The notes: a model not told the origin generated them from the letters alone. Counted from the first letter of the stretch, positions 1 to 10,536 are shown. The stretch is 64,000 nt of DNA from Actinernus sp. WN-2022 (GCA_030867875.1 JAOWCC010001368.1:1922001-1986000); one strand, 5' to 3'. Numbers and translations are program-made.

Positions 1-97
1 TAATAATAATTAACAGCACTTACTTATATACACGGTGCGTTTAAATGCAGCATAAGCTGATGTGGCCGTGTTTAAACTAAATGGAATAAGAATCCCA

Positions 98-170
98 GTC
101 GACGTGGTCGAACGCAACTCAGCGTCCCTGGATTACGAGTACGCCGTGTTAACCGCTCGGCCACGCCGCC
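98..170 (-). repeat. tRNA-like relic (Ser/Leu-type) or SINE head
   Basis: On the minus strand a 73-base segment has a tRNA layout. The A-box is TGGCCGAGCGG, the D-stem GCCG pairs with CGGC, and the B-box-like GCGTTCGACCAC lacks one consensus G. A seven-base acceptor stem has one mismatch. The anticodon stem does not pair well and no sensible anticodon is readable, so this is a decayed tRNA or tRNA-derived SINE head rather than a working tRNA gene. Confidence 0.5.
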
Positions 171-179
171 TCCTCCTTA

Positions 180-917
180 AGGCTGGTTCACATATAATCG
201 CCCCGATCGCCCGAATCGCTCCGATCGCCCGAATCGCGTTAAAAAATGTGCAAGCGATCGAGACGATTCGAGCGATTCGCTGTTCACATATGATCGCACC
301 TGATCGCATGTGAGTTCAATTTCACACGGCCATTCCTGGACCCGAGATGTATTTTCGCGCCATATTGACACAAAATGGCGGCAGAAAATCGAAGAGAACA
401 GCTTATTGCTTGTTATTTACTGCTTATTTACCAAAATTCTCTCCAAGTTTTTTCCAGCAGTTCAATCTTACAAACTTGTTCTTGTAGTCTTTGGAATATT
501 TGTTATATAAACATTCGTATCTCTGAACTTCTTCCATAAATAATGCGGTGTTAAAGTCTTCGCTACTTGCCGCCATTTTTAAATGAAGATACAATGTTTG
601 GATGTGAGAATAATGCATCTTGGGTACATGCAGTGCATTTTGGGACATATTTCGATCGTCCGAATCGTCCGAATCGCCTGGTCATGTTCACATATAATCG
701 CTCACGATTGCTCGTGGCTTTTTCTCGATCGCGCCGATCGCCCCGATAGAGCAGTGTTCTATCGGGGCGATCGGTGGCGATCGCGATCTTCCCGATCGCC
801 TGGATCGTCCCACAACTTAAAACGTGTGTTCACATATAATCGCCCGGATCGCCCGCGCACTATTTCAAGCGATTCGGGCGATTCGGGCGATCGGGGCGAT
901 TATATGTGAACCAGCCT
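180..917. mobile_element. PIF/Harbinger-type MITE, 738 bp
   Basis: Terminal inverted repeats begin AGGCTGGTTCACATATAATC and end with the complement. The element is flanked by identical TTA trinucleotides (177-179 and 918-920). Three-base TWA duplications are typical of PIF/Harbinger elements. The interior is built from many degenerate copies of a CGATCGCC/CGAATCGCC motif in both orientations, and the motif following TTCACATATAATCG recurs several times internally. There is no coding capacity, so it is a non-autonomous element. Confidence 0.72.
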
Positions 918-1120
918 TTAGTAAACTTCACCTCAAAACACAAGACTAATAAGGAACACTGAAGGAACAGCCTGAAGAACAGCGTACGACAAAGCACTCG
1001 CGGAGCGATTATAGAATACCTCGCCACTTTTGAAGTTATGTTATTTAGTTAGTGCTACCGTGGTACCGCAGTCGCGATAGCTTTTTTAGAACGAAGGATA
1101 TAGTTTTTTTTAACGAAAGA

Positions 1121-1660
1121 TATGAACTAAGTGGCAACGCAGTCCCGCAGTCCCTTGGTCGACGCATGAATATTAATATCTGTAAGACGTTGAACTAAAT
1201 GGCAACGCAGCCCCGCAGTCCCATAGTCGACGCATGAATATTAATATCTGTAAGACGTTGAACTAAATGGCAACGCAGCCCCGCAGTCCCATAGTCGACG
1301 CATGAATATTAATATCTGTAAGACGTTGAACTAAATGGCAACGCAGCCCCGCAGTCCCATAGTCGACGCATGAATATTAATATCTGTAAGACGTTGAACT
1401 AAATGGCAACGCAGTCCCGCAGTTCCATAGTCGACGCATGAATATTAATATCTGTAAGACGTTGAACTAAATGGCAACGCAGCCCCGCAGTCCCATAGTC
1501 GACGCATGAATATTAATATCTGTAAGACCTTGAACTAAATGGCAACGCAGTCCCGCAGTTCCATAGTCGACGCATGAATATTAATATCTGTAAGACGTTG
1601 AACTAAGTGGCAACGCAGTCCCGCAGTTCCATAGTCGACGCATGAATATTAATATCGGTA
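1121..1660 (+). repeat. 68-bp tandem array, 8 copies
   Basis: Eight head-to-tail copies with an exact 68-base period. Copy starts are at 1121, 1189, 1257, 1325, 1393, 1461, 1529 and 1597. Each has the core GTTGAACTAAATGGCAACGC followed by an AT-rich half (TGAATATTAATATC). Copies differ at only a few positions. The array ends about 70 bases before the first ATG of a LINE ORF1 (1733), so the units may be 5'-UTR promoter monomers. A further copy in reverse orientation is split between 4935-4965 and 7694-7745. Confidence 0.93.
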
Positions 1661-1732
1661 ATTAGCATATGTCGTAATGGCGGTTGGTCGTGTTGACTGA
1701 GCTCCCGCTATATTCGGCGCTAAACTGCCTTT

Positions 1733-2101
1733 ATGGCTACATTGAAGGAGATTCAGGATCTCCTAAAGAAGAAAATTTTACCGATAAATGATAAATTAGG
1801 GAAGCTGGCAAAGAATTTTCAAGAATAGCGATGTTTCGTGTGTCGTCATCTATTGTTATTAATGTGCCAACTAGAGATCCATTGGTTCCCAACACAAAGC
1901 AGGCTTCACAAATCATGGTTGGCACATTAGCATAACAATTGTAATGTTTATCAACACGAAACATCGCTATTGAAGGACACAGTCCGGTTTATGTCGGATA
2001 AATACGACGAATTGCTAACGCAAATTCAATTAACGAACCAGAAACTACTCAGTCAAAGTCTGGCCGTTAACTCCTTAAAAGCTTCAGAATGTGATCGCTA
2101 G
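1733..2101 (+). pseudogene. LINE ORF1 remnant interrupted by a MITE
   Basis: The reading frame starts MATLKEIQDLLKKK, is broken by a 144-bp insertion at 1826, and resumes after it. The downstream stretch (MSDKYDELLTQIQ and onward) has leucines and charged residues at heptad spacing, giving a coiled-coil look. Short coiled-coil ORF1 proteins that bind RNA and self-associate are normal for LINEs. It ends at TAG 2099-2101. I infer ORF1 from its position 5' of the endonuclease frame; no RRM or zinc knuckle survives. Confidence 0.55.
1826..1969. mobile_element. Small hAT-like MITE inside ORF1, 144 bp
   Basis: Inverted ends TAGCGATGTTTCGTG and CACGAAACATCGCTA flank a 144-base insert that breaks the ORF1 frame. 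Flanking octamers TTCAAGAA (1818-1825) and TTGAAGGA (1970-1977) match at 6 of 8 positions. That fits an aged 8-bp target duplication of hAT type, and the TAG-start terminus is also seen in hAT elements. The family assignment is inferred. Confidence 0.6.
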
Positions 2102-2324
2102 CGGTAGCTGTACCATGCTTGTTGAACTACCATTCCATGATCTTGACGATAAAGAGTTCCTAAACATAACTGGGGCGTGGGTTTACTCTTCTCCCACCTC
2201 TATATTTGACTCGAAAGACCTTTTCCAAGATATCATTGAATGCCCAGATAAACAAGCTGAAGAATTCGAGAATTACATAGAATCAAAATATTATTCTATT
2301 AAACAAACTGGATCTTTATTTTAT

Positions 2325-3635
2325 AAGGCAACTCGACAAAATGGATTCTCAATTTTGCATTGCAATATGCGCAGTCTATCTAAAAACCTCTCAATACTAG
2401 AAGATATCCTTCTCACATCGTAGTAGGAAACACCAGATATTATTGCTATCTCAGAAACTAAACTGAAAGAGAATAACAGCCTAAACATTAGCATACCAGG
2501 ATATTCGTTTTTGCATACAAACTCTAAAACATTGGCTGGAGGTGTTGGCCTTTATCTTACGAAAGAATTGGAATTTGTGAGAAGACATGACCTTGAACTA
2601 ACTGCGGAAGAATCCTGTTGGATTGAGATCAAAAGACAAAAGAATATTATAATTGGCTGCATTTACTGACACCCACATAATGATCGTAAACATTTTCTCG
2701 AAATCTTAAAAGTTAAGCTTGAGTACTTAAACAGTAAAGGACAAGAAATTTTCTTGCTCGGAGACATAAACTTCCTAAAATACAACGTTGATAACCAAAC
2801 ATCTGATTTCCTTGACATGATTCTAGATTTAGGTTTCCTGCCAATTATTACAAAGGAATACTACTAAAGAAACTAGAATCCTATGGCATTAGAGGCCTAC
2901 CCTTAAAATGGTTCACAAGTTATTTAACGGACAGGCAGCAGTATGTGTCTCTAGGAAATGTCGACTCCCCCAAACAAACAATGATCTGTAGCATCCCTCA
3001 AGGTAGCTCCCTAGGACCACTTTTATTTTTAATTTACATCAACGATATACCGAATTGTTCTGATGCCTTAACATTCAAAATATTTACGGACGATACCAAT
3101 GTATATTTGCATCGGCTAAAGATTTAAAAAGCCTAGAACATTTAATGAACTCTGAATTAAAATCGGTCAAAGAATGGTGTGACATAAATAAGTTATCTAT
3201 TAATCTATCGAAAACTAATTTTATGATCATAAAGTCAGCTAAGAAAAGGGACATGAATATTGATATCAAAATATTGAGCTCTGATGGATCGTGCCACTCC
3301 TTGAAAAGAAAAGACCACATAAAATATCTAGGAGTCATGATTGACGATACAATGTGTTGGAAATACCATATATCATATGTATCTTCGCGTATTTCACAAA
3401 ACACAAGTATTATATCCAAGCTGAGGCACTATTTATCATTGACACAACTAAAGCAAATTTATTACAATCTTATTTATCCATACATCTCATATGCGATATT
3501 AGCTTGGGGCAGCGCTTATAAAACCAATTTACAAAAAGTACAAACAAAGCAAAACCATGTCGCAAGATTAATATGTTTGCCACATAACCATTATATGGTA
3601 GAAATACTGAAAGTGCTCTCCCACTGCTAAATATC
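2325..3635 (+). pseudogene. LINE ORF2 remnant: endonuclease plus reverse transcriptase
   Basis: The endonuclease part shows the opening LHCNMRSLSKN, then PDIIAISETKL, then GCIY and LLGDIN, the usual landmarks of APE-type LINE endonucleases. The RT part shows SIPQGSSLGPLLFLIYIND, and a catalytic motif reading FTDD where FADD is usual. A thumb/C-terminal region follows, ending near the stop at 3628. Frames change near 2870 and 3125, and TGA/TAG stops interrupt the endonuclease. The protein is not functional. Clade is uncertain (jockey, CR1 and Rex/Babar groups share these motifs). Confidence 0.8.
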
Positions 3636-3952
3636 TTAGATATACTTACAGTTCACAATGTTTACTATCTCCACGCATTAAATTTTTTTCACCTCTGGCA
3701 CAAAGGTCAATTACCTAACTTGTTCGATAATTTTTTCCAATATGCCAGCAATGTCCACAGTTATAATACGAGATATGCAGCCAAACAAAATTTAAATAAA
3801 TCAGGCGTGAGAACAAACACAGGAAAACAAATGATTTCATTTATGGCAATTGACCAAAGAATCAGCAGTAGCAATGAGCCGGGTCTTGAATCAGTCAACA
3901 GTAGGAATGCCCGGGTCTCTAAATGCTTACGATTTAACTAGAAATCACTTAA

Positions 3953-4930
3953 AGGAACAGTGCCACGGTAATGAGCACGCGTAACACGTGATTATTAATA
4001 ATGAGAAAGACAATGGAAAATCACGCTGTTAATGACACGTCACGTCAAAACTCAACTGATCTGGAACGACCTTTGGAATTTTCGCTAGCACGAAATCTAG
4101 AGTTAATAGTTTTGTAATTTGTATCAGTTGAGAAGTTCAGGATTTAGAATCGTTTTAACTTCCCACTGGACCATGAGATAGTGCTTCGAAGATGTACATG
4201 TATGGTATTCGGGATAATAGTTTAGGAATCCACTCGGCAATGCCGACTCATAAACAAACAACAACTTCTGTGTGAATATTTATAATATTTCATTCTACTG
4301 CAGTTTCGCGAAGTGAAAGCGAAACTACGGGGAAGCTAACGTTCTGACTTCATAGCTTTGGGGCTTTGTGATTTTAGGATGAGTTGTTGTACAATTATAA
4401 TAGCGCTTCCACTACAAAATCGGGTAAGAAAAGAGTTCGATTTTTCTAAATAGCGAGGCCTTGAACTGTACCGAACGAAGGCCGTGTTGACACTTCAATA
4501 AATACACGCGAATCATAGTACATTCAGCGACTTACAAGCAGAGTAAATGTCTCCCGTACATTCTCACTGTCTCCAAGTTTCCTAGGCCGTTCATTGTCTC
4601 CCTCTCAAATGCTTTGGACGAAACTACCAGGAGACGGAAGCTTTCTTCTGTAGCCATTAACTCCTCCGCTCGACGAACCGTCCAAGGGCACTGAATTCAG
4701 AGTCAAAAATACTCGCAAAAATTACGGAGACGAACGAAATACCATCTTAAATACTAGGATATAAAACTAAATTACTATTCTAAATAGGTATAAGGTCAAA
4801 TGAAACTTAGGCAAAGCCGATGGAAGAGGATTTCTTTCACGTATCAAATCTCTCCCCATCTTTTGATTTCTGGACAACCCAACCAAAATTCAAACATTCG
4901 CACATGCGCACTAAGGATGGCACTGTTCCT
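3953..4930. mobile_element. TTAA-target MITE (Kolobok/piggyBac type), 978 bp
   Basis: Terminal inverted repeats AGGAACAGTGCCA and TGGCACTGTTCCT are flanked on both sides by TTAA (3949-3952 and 4931-4934). TTAA duplications are the hallmark of Kolobok and piggyBac superfamilies. The interior has no coding potential. The insertion lies between the LINE relic and the split 68-bp unit. Confidence 0.78.
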
Positions 4931-4934
4931 TTAA

Positions 4935-4965
4935 GTTAAATGTCTTACCGATATTAATCTTCATG
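4935..4965 (-). repeat. Left part of a split 68-bp unit
   Basis: The sequence TCTTACCGATATTAAT before the giant palindrome is the reverse complement of the AT-rich half of the 68-bp unit found at 1121-1660. It continues on the far side of the palindrome at 7694. It ends with TTCATG, the 6-bp target duplication. Confidence 0.8.
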
Positions 4966-5084
4966 AGTAGTATAGGAGGCACCGAATTATCCTGTTTTTT
5001 AGGGTGTTATGCTAATTTTTAGGGTGTTATGTTAATTTTTGGTGAGCTCTCATTAATTCAATGACGTCACGGTTCTATTGTCTT

Positions 5085-5250
5085 AGACTCATGAATAAAG
5101 TGCGGCGCGCTCATGAATAAAGTGGTGAACTCATGAATAAAGTGCGGTGGTTTCTCATTATCTATTGTCTTGGACTCATGAATAAAGTGGTGAGCTCATG
5201 AATAAAGTGGTGAGCTCATGAATAAAATGCGGCGCTCTCATGAATATCTA
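5085..5250 (+). repeat. CTCATGAATAAAGTG repeat cluster, left arm
   Basis: Six imperfect copies of CTCATGAATAAAGTG with variable 3-12 base spacers lie near the outer end of the left arm. The same cluster in reverse complement is at about 7410-7575 in the right arm. Such subterminal repeats often serve as transposase binding sites, but here that is only a guess. Confidence 0.8.
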
Positions 5251-5874
5251 TTGTTCCTTTGCATGAAGTCATCGATCTATTCGGGCATGTTTGGGCAAAG
5301 CCTATTGTTTGGAGCAGCTATAAAACCACGAGCAATCGGCCCTGAATACATTCGAAGTTGAATGAAAAAAAGTAATAAATATCTAGCAATATCTAAACCC
5401 CTTTGTAGCGTAAATAGTTAGAACAAACTACTCGTGATAGGCTCTAAACTGTCTTTATTATTTTCCTTTACAGTTAATAACTCATAAGATAATTGTATAC
5501 AAAATCCACTGTGACTCACAAGAGAAATTTTGCTATTGTCCTTAGGGATTAACGATAACTGAAGAGCCTATTGTTTGATGGAAAACTCTTGTGATGCAAA
5601 TTCTTCTCTAAAACTGAACTATAATTACCATACGAATATAAACAAACCACCAGATAATTAAACAAAGTTTATTCAATCACAAAAACACCAATTTTAAAAA
5701 CAGTTCGTTTTCCTTATCCTCGCGGAGTTGATAACTTTCTTATTTCTCAGTTCTTGGGTTGATATAATGTACCGTGTTACAAGATTACACTGATTTATGT
5801 TTCATTGATTTTTTTCTTGTTGACAAATGCTACAGACAGTTGTGTTTTTACCGAGGAGAGGAAAATTAATGACC

Positions 5875-6060
5875 TAGGTAGTCTGGGCTAGTCTAAAACC
5901 TATACTTCAGCTATCATTTTCTAGTCTAGTCTAGAAATTGTTAAACTAGGTAGTCTAGTCTAAAAACTCTACTTTAGCTATCAATTTCTAATCTAGTCTA
6001 GAAATTGTATTCTTTTCTAGTCTAGTCGTTCTAGACTACAAAGTATCTAGTCTAGAAACT
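5875..6060. repeat. TAGTCTAGTCTAGAAA repeats, left arm
   Basis: Repeated CTAGTCTAG/TCTAGACTA strings are mirrored at about 6590-6785 in the right arm. The motif is itself nearly palindromic (TCTAGA), so it can form small hairpins inside the large foldback. Confidence 0.8.
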
Positions 6061-6079
6061 AACAACACTCACAACACCC

Positions 6080-6575
6080 GTTGCCCACAAGCCCTGAACG
6101 CCCGCCGCCCGTCAACGCCCGCCGCCCACCGCCCGACAACGCCCGCCGCCCGTCAACGGGCGTCAACGCCCGTCAATCGTCAACGCCCGCCGCCGGTCAA
6201 CGGGCGTCAACGCCCGTCAACGCCCGTCAACGCCCGCCTCCTCCTCCTCCTCCCTCCTCCTCCTCCCGCCTCCTCCTCCTCCTCCCTCATCGCTACCCCA
6301 AGGCTTCCTTATGTTACAGAAAATATCTGGACAACCGAAAGGCGGGAGGAGGTGGAGGGGGGAGGAGGAGGAGGGAGGAGGAGGAGGTGGGAGGAGGAGG
6401 AGGAGGCGGGCGTTGACGGGCGTTGACGCCCGTTGACGGGTGGCGGGCGTTGACGATTGGCGGGCGTTGACGCCCGTTGACGGGCGTTGACGCCCGTTAA
6501 CGGGCGGCGGGCGTTGTCGGGCTGTGGGCGGCGGGCGTTGACGGGCAGCGGGCGTTCAGGGCTTGTGGGCAACGG
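6080..6575. repeat. GC-rich minisatellite at the palindrome centre
   Basis: The left side is CGTCAACGCCCGCCGCC-type repeats followed by CTC/CCT runs. After a short AT-richer spacer (about 6295-6345) the complement follows as GGAGGA runs and GGGCGTTGACG repeats. Reading frames through it give proline/arginine-rich low-complexity peptides and are not genes. Confidence 0.88.
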
Positions 6576-7693
6576 GTGTTGTGAGTGTTGTTAGTTTCTA
6601 GACTAGATACTTTGTAGTCTAGAACGACTAGACTAGAAAAGAATACAATTTCTAGACTAGATTAGAAAATGATAGCTAAAGTAGAGTTTTTAGACTAGAC
6701 TACCTAGGTTAACAATTTCTAGACTAGACTAGAAAATGATAGCTGAAGTATAGTTTTTAGACTAGCCCAGACTACCTAGGTCATTAATTTTCCTCTCCTC
6801 GGTAAAAACACAACTGTCTGTAGCATTTGTCAACAAGAAAAAAATCAATGAAACATAAATCAGTGTAATCTTGTAACACGGTACATTATATCAACCCAAG
6901 AACTGAGAAATAAGAAAGTTATCAACTCCGCGAGGATAAGGAAAACGAACTGTTTTTAAAATTGGTGTTTTTGTGATTGAATAAACTTTGTTTAATTATC
7001 TGGTGGTTTGTTTATATTCGTATGGTAATTATAGTTCAGTTTTAGAGAAGAATTTGCATCACAAGAGTTTTCCTCCAAACAATAGGCTCTTCAGTTATCG
7101 TTAATCCCTAAGGACAATAGCAAAATTTCTCTTGTGAGTCACAGTGGATTTTGTATACAATTATCTTATGAGTTATTAACTGTAAAGGAAAATAATAAAG
7201 ACAGTTTAGAGCCTATCACGAGTAGTTTGTTCTTACTATTTACGCTACAAAGGGGTTTAGATATTGCGAGATATTTATTACTTTTTTTCATTCAACTTCG
7301 AATGTATTCAGGGCCGATTGCTCGTGGTTTTATAGCTGCTCCAAACAATAGGCTTTGCCCAAACATGCCCGAATAGATCGATGACTTCATGCAAAGGAAC
7401 AATAGATATTCATGAGAGCGCCGCATTTTATTCATGAGCTCACCACTTTATTCATGAGCTCACCACTTTATTCATGAGTCCAAGACAATAGATAATGAGA
7501 AACCACCGCACTTTATTCATGAGTTCACCACTTTATTCATGAGCGCGCCGCACTTTATTCATGAGTCTAAGACAATAGAACCGTGACGTCATTGAATTAA
7601 TGAGAGCTCACCAAAAATTAACATAACACCCTAAAAATTAGCATAACACCCTAAAAAACAGGATAATTCGGTGCCTCCTATACTACTTTCATG

Positions 7694-7745
7694 CGTCGAC
7701 TATGGGACTGCGGGACTGCGTTGCCACTTAGTTCAATGCCTTACC
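7694..7745 (-). repeat. Right part of the split 68-bp unit
   Basis: CGTCGACTATGGGACTGCG and the following bases are the reverse complement of the GC-rich half of the 68-bp unit. Together with 4935-4965 they make one unit in the opposite orientation to the array at 1121-1660. Confidence 0.85.
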
Positions 7746-8131
7746 AATCAATCAATCAATCAATCTTTATTGCTCTTATAATGACATGTATACAATATAA
7801 AAAAAGAAAATAACTAATATATATACAATGTGATGGGCAATACAGATTTAGTAATATTTGAGCCTGGAGGCTAAATAAACTGTGAAGTTCTCGAGTTAGC
7901 CTCCAGCCTTGTTAATCAGCAATTATAATAGGAGAAAGGAAATCGGGAAGGAAATTTAGAAACTAGTTTAGATTCTTTGGTATTGTGCAGTATATATTTT
8001 GAGTATACCAATCCACAGAGATTCAAATAACAAAGCCGTGGCGGAAGAGAAGCTTAAACGAGAAATATTTTGTCCTCCTAGAAAAACACAACATCTTGCC
8101 ATTTCTATCGAAGAAGCCTTTGGTTTCAGCA
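7742..8131 (-). mobile_element. Probable LINE 3' UTR with (ATTG)n tail
   Basis: On the minus strand this AT-rich stretch ends with AGCAATAAAGATTG repeats. That is a polyadenylation-like AATAAA followed by an ATTG microsatellite, the usual form of a non-LTR element 3' end. No open frame of useful length is present. Assignment rests on the tail alone. Confidence 0.4.
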
Positions 8132-8210
8132 GAACACGCTAAATTCCAATTCGATATGTGGATTAGCCTGATCCTGGCTTGATCATGCAGCCCCTTCAGG
8201 TCGTCGTGTC
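8132..8210 (+). mobile_element. SINE tail fragment
   Basis: AACACGCTAAATTCCAATTC, then GTGGATTAGCC and GATCCTGGCTTGATCA, match the last 80 bases of the tRNA-derived SINE copies at 13224-13467 and 28863-29101. The head and central domain are missing. Confidence 0.6.
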
Positions 8211-8570
8211 GTATATAAAATCACTGGCCATCTGGGTAAAAAACGCAGTCCTTCGGCTCCGACAAGAGCGCCAGTTGAAATATCCTGAGCCTGTTGGAAG
8301 GCTTTCGCACGAGTGAAGTTAAATAAAACATTAAACCGCTTACATTTGAGCGATGGGACTCCAAATTTGAGAGAAATTTCCTCCATCTTGATTTTACTGT
8401 ATTAAATTATGTAAATAAATTAACCTGACGATTGTTGCGTGACCAGCACAGTGCAATCTGATTGGTGGTGAACTTGAAATTTAACGCAAGCGCAGAAATT
8501 TTGCTGCATGAAACAAAACTGACAAAAAACGGCCTGCAGATTTAGACTCGTACCTGCCACAGGCAGCCCG
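8211..8570. other. No gene recognised
   Basis: About 360 bases with short frames only on both strands. I see no repeat family, splice structure or RNA gene that I can support. Confidence 0.5.
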
Positions 8571-9850
8571 AGTAATAAAAACCTTTCTAACCTCAGCGCC
8601 GTTATAAGTAAAGTTAAATAAAGCAAAACATTGAAAAGTCGATGTTGATGTACCTACTTCAGTTTAACGAACTGAGCAGTTTCCGTGGTAGCCATGACAA
8701 CAAATACTGGTAAGTGACGTGGCGGAGTCTGACCTGTGAATTGTGACCTGTACTTTAAACCTGCCGCATATACGCACGTCCAATAATTATTAAGTTGATA
8801 ATTACACAACCCACAAGGTCGAATATGCTCTTTCTAGCAGTTCGGGTTCCGACGATTGGTGACGTCGGTTGAAAGACTGCGACAAAGCATAACTTGATGA
8901 TGACCGGAACACACTGAGTAGTCAAGGCAAATTCCGGGAAAATAGCGCCGAAAAGAAAACAACAATTGAATGAAACTTTCGCAGGCTTCATAAAAAACCT
9001 TGAAAACTACCCGACAAAAAAAAGCTGATATTTGACATCAAATGTTGTAATATATCGATTATGTTCTACGTCGCTTTGCTGCCTGCTGACCAAAATGACT
9101 GACTTACAGATGAACTAGTATAGAAGCAATAACTCCCGGAATAACTGAATATCACCATTGAACAACGATCCAGTGACGCCGAACTGATGTAGATTACAAC
9201 TGTGTTGTGAGATATAAAGAATAGCGTAAACCTACCGTTTGTTGGTTATTTGTTCAACATATTGATGCTGGTTCTAGGCATTTTAGATTAACGAATGTGA
9301 AAGTGAAACCAAATTGTTAGAGATATCATTCCAGACCACAGCCGGCGGATATAGATACTGCCGGTGCAGAATCATGACCTTATAATAGCAATCATTGGAC
9401 TTGTGAGAATTTAGCACATTGTAGACATTTTATAATTGATCCAAAACTTCGTGAACTGAATATGAAGACATTTTCACCTGGAATACCAAGTACGGATTTC
9501 ATAATAACCAGCGGTTCGGCTTCAGTCAAGAATAGAAAGTATCCTGATTATGACAAAATATTATTTTTGCTCTGCTCTGTCTGAACAAGTTTCATTTTCA
9601 GATTCGAAAGCAAAATAACCCCATGTGAGGAATTGTGTTTTCTTTCTTGAAACCCTTAAAAAAATAACGGGAAATCAGCCGGTATATAAGTAATATAAAT
9701 ATAAACAACAGATAAAGAATAACAGTAACAGGACAAAATATTATCTTGGTGACCCCGCAAGTCAACAGCACAATTCATGATGAAAGTGCTAACGTTTTCA
9801 CTTTCCATAAAAAAAACACAGGTATCTAGGCCATTCTTCATATGTTCCTT
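8571..9850 (+). repeat. Diverged duplicated segment, copy A
   Basis: This stretch aligns along its length with 34905-36720 in the same orientation. Shared blocks include CAGCGCCGTTATAAGTAAAG, CATGCTCTTTCTAGCAGTTCG-like sequence, AACAACAATTGAATGAAAC and GAAGCAATAACTCC-like sequence, plus about 200 nearly identical bases around CCCCATGTGAGGAATTGTG. Neither copy has a credible reading frame. It may be a segmental duplication or two copies of an unclassified long repeat. Copy A lacks three insertions found in copy B and so shows the empty sites. Confidence 0.85.
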
Positions 9851-9965
9851 AGACTTAACTATATATATAACGCTGTCTATTGGAAGAAAAGTTAGCGAAA
9901 AACACATACAAACAAACACATAAATATTTAACAATTATTCACCGAAGTGGAGGTGAATAGAAATA

Positions 9966-10158
9966 CAATAACCTATTTCTAGAGCCGAAATATGCCCTTA
10001 TATTTCGTCTGCGGACATTATCTGATCCGAGAAGAGAACAGTTCCTGAGAGGGAATTCGAAGCTCGGGGGAAACTGTGAGCTTCGAGGATCAGATAATGT
10101 CCAAGGACAAATATCAGGGCATATTTCGATGCCACAATGTAGTTGTTGTTGTTGTTAT
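9966..10158. mobile_element. Foldback element, copy 1
   Basis: Starts CAATAACCTATTT and folds on itself. GGACATTATCTGATCC (around 10015) is complementary to GGATCAGATAATGTCC (around 10086), and CGAAATATGCCC pairs with a GGGCATATTTCG block. The same element is at 16843-16998, where the arms are cleaner. The downstream flank is also shared between the two loci. Confidence 0.72.
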
Positions 10159-10215
10159 CATCCTTCAAATATTTTCTTTCATGCATGTTTATACGCTCAC
10201 AAGGGGTGTATTCGC

Positions 10216-10410
10216 TGATAGCGGAGAGAAAATATCGGGTCACATGACTCATTCCACCAATCACGCGCGAGAGAAAAAATCAGGTCACGTGACATATTCC
10301 ACCAATCACGCGCGAGAGAAAAAATCAGGTCACGTGACGCATTCCACCAATCACGCGCGAGAGAAAAAATCAGGTCACGTGACGCATTCCACCAATCACG
10401 CGTAAGAGAA
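10216..10410 (+). repeat. 45-bp tandem repeat with CACGTGAC and CCAAT motifs
   Basis: About four copies of a 45-base unit containing GGTCACGTGACGCATTCC, then CCAATCACGCGCGAGAG. Each unit carries a CACGTG E-box palindrome and an inverted-CCAAT-compatible string. A single related unit is present at about 17118-17165. Because 45 is a multiple of three, a spurious 15-residue peptide repeat is readable. It is not a gene. Confidence 0.9.
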
Positions 10411-10536
10411 ATATTTGATGGGTTATAAAGTTGATTATATTGAATACAACAGCATAAAAAATCCAAATGTCTTGGGCCAACGGCATGCTCAGCTACGAGC
10501 TGATCCAATAGGATTCACAGTGCAAGAAGTATACTA

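Larger units (their letters stand above)
1690..3941 (+). mobile_element. Decayed LINE (jockey/CR1-like), internally deleted
   Basis: A non-LTR retrotransposon relic with an ORF1 remnant (1733-2101), an apurinic endonuclease part (about 2335-2860) and the C-terminal two thirds of a reverse transcriptase (about 2865-3700). At about 2860 the endonuclease C-terminus joins directly to the RT fingers/palm, so the middle of ORF2 is deleted. Stops and frame changes are frequent, including two adjacent TAG codons at 2421-2426. The last residues before 3941 do not look like LINE sequence, suggesting a rearranged 3' end. Confidence 0.82.
4966..7687. mobile_element. 2.7-kb near-perfect palindromic element with 6-bp TSD
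   Basis: Two arms of about 1.33 kb (4966 to about 6295, and about 6345 to 7687) are almost exact inverted copies around a central spacer of about 50 bases. The ends are AGTAGTATAGG and CCTATACTACT. The flanking hexamer TTCATG is present on both sides (4960-4965, 7688-7693). Joining the flanks recreates a 68-bp repeat unit, which confirms the boundaries. A 6-bp duplication with 5'-AG ends matches Polinton/Maverick elements, so this could be a non-autonomous derivative made mostly of TIR. No integrase, polymerase or capsid gene is present. Family is inferred. Confidence 0.82.

Noticed and set aside
98..170. Functional tRNA gene
   Set aside because: Anticodon stem does not pair, B-box is off consensus and no sensible anticodon can be read.
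6081..6572. Two opposing frames giving Pro/Arg-rich peptides
   Set aside because: They are translations of the GC-rich minisatellite on both arms of the palindrome, nearly identical to each other on opposite strands.
10076..10405. 109-residue frame with a 15-residue repeat
   Set aside because: The 45-bp DNA repeat is a multiple of three, so it produces a repeated peptide in any open frame. No start context or family support.
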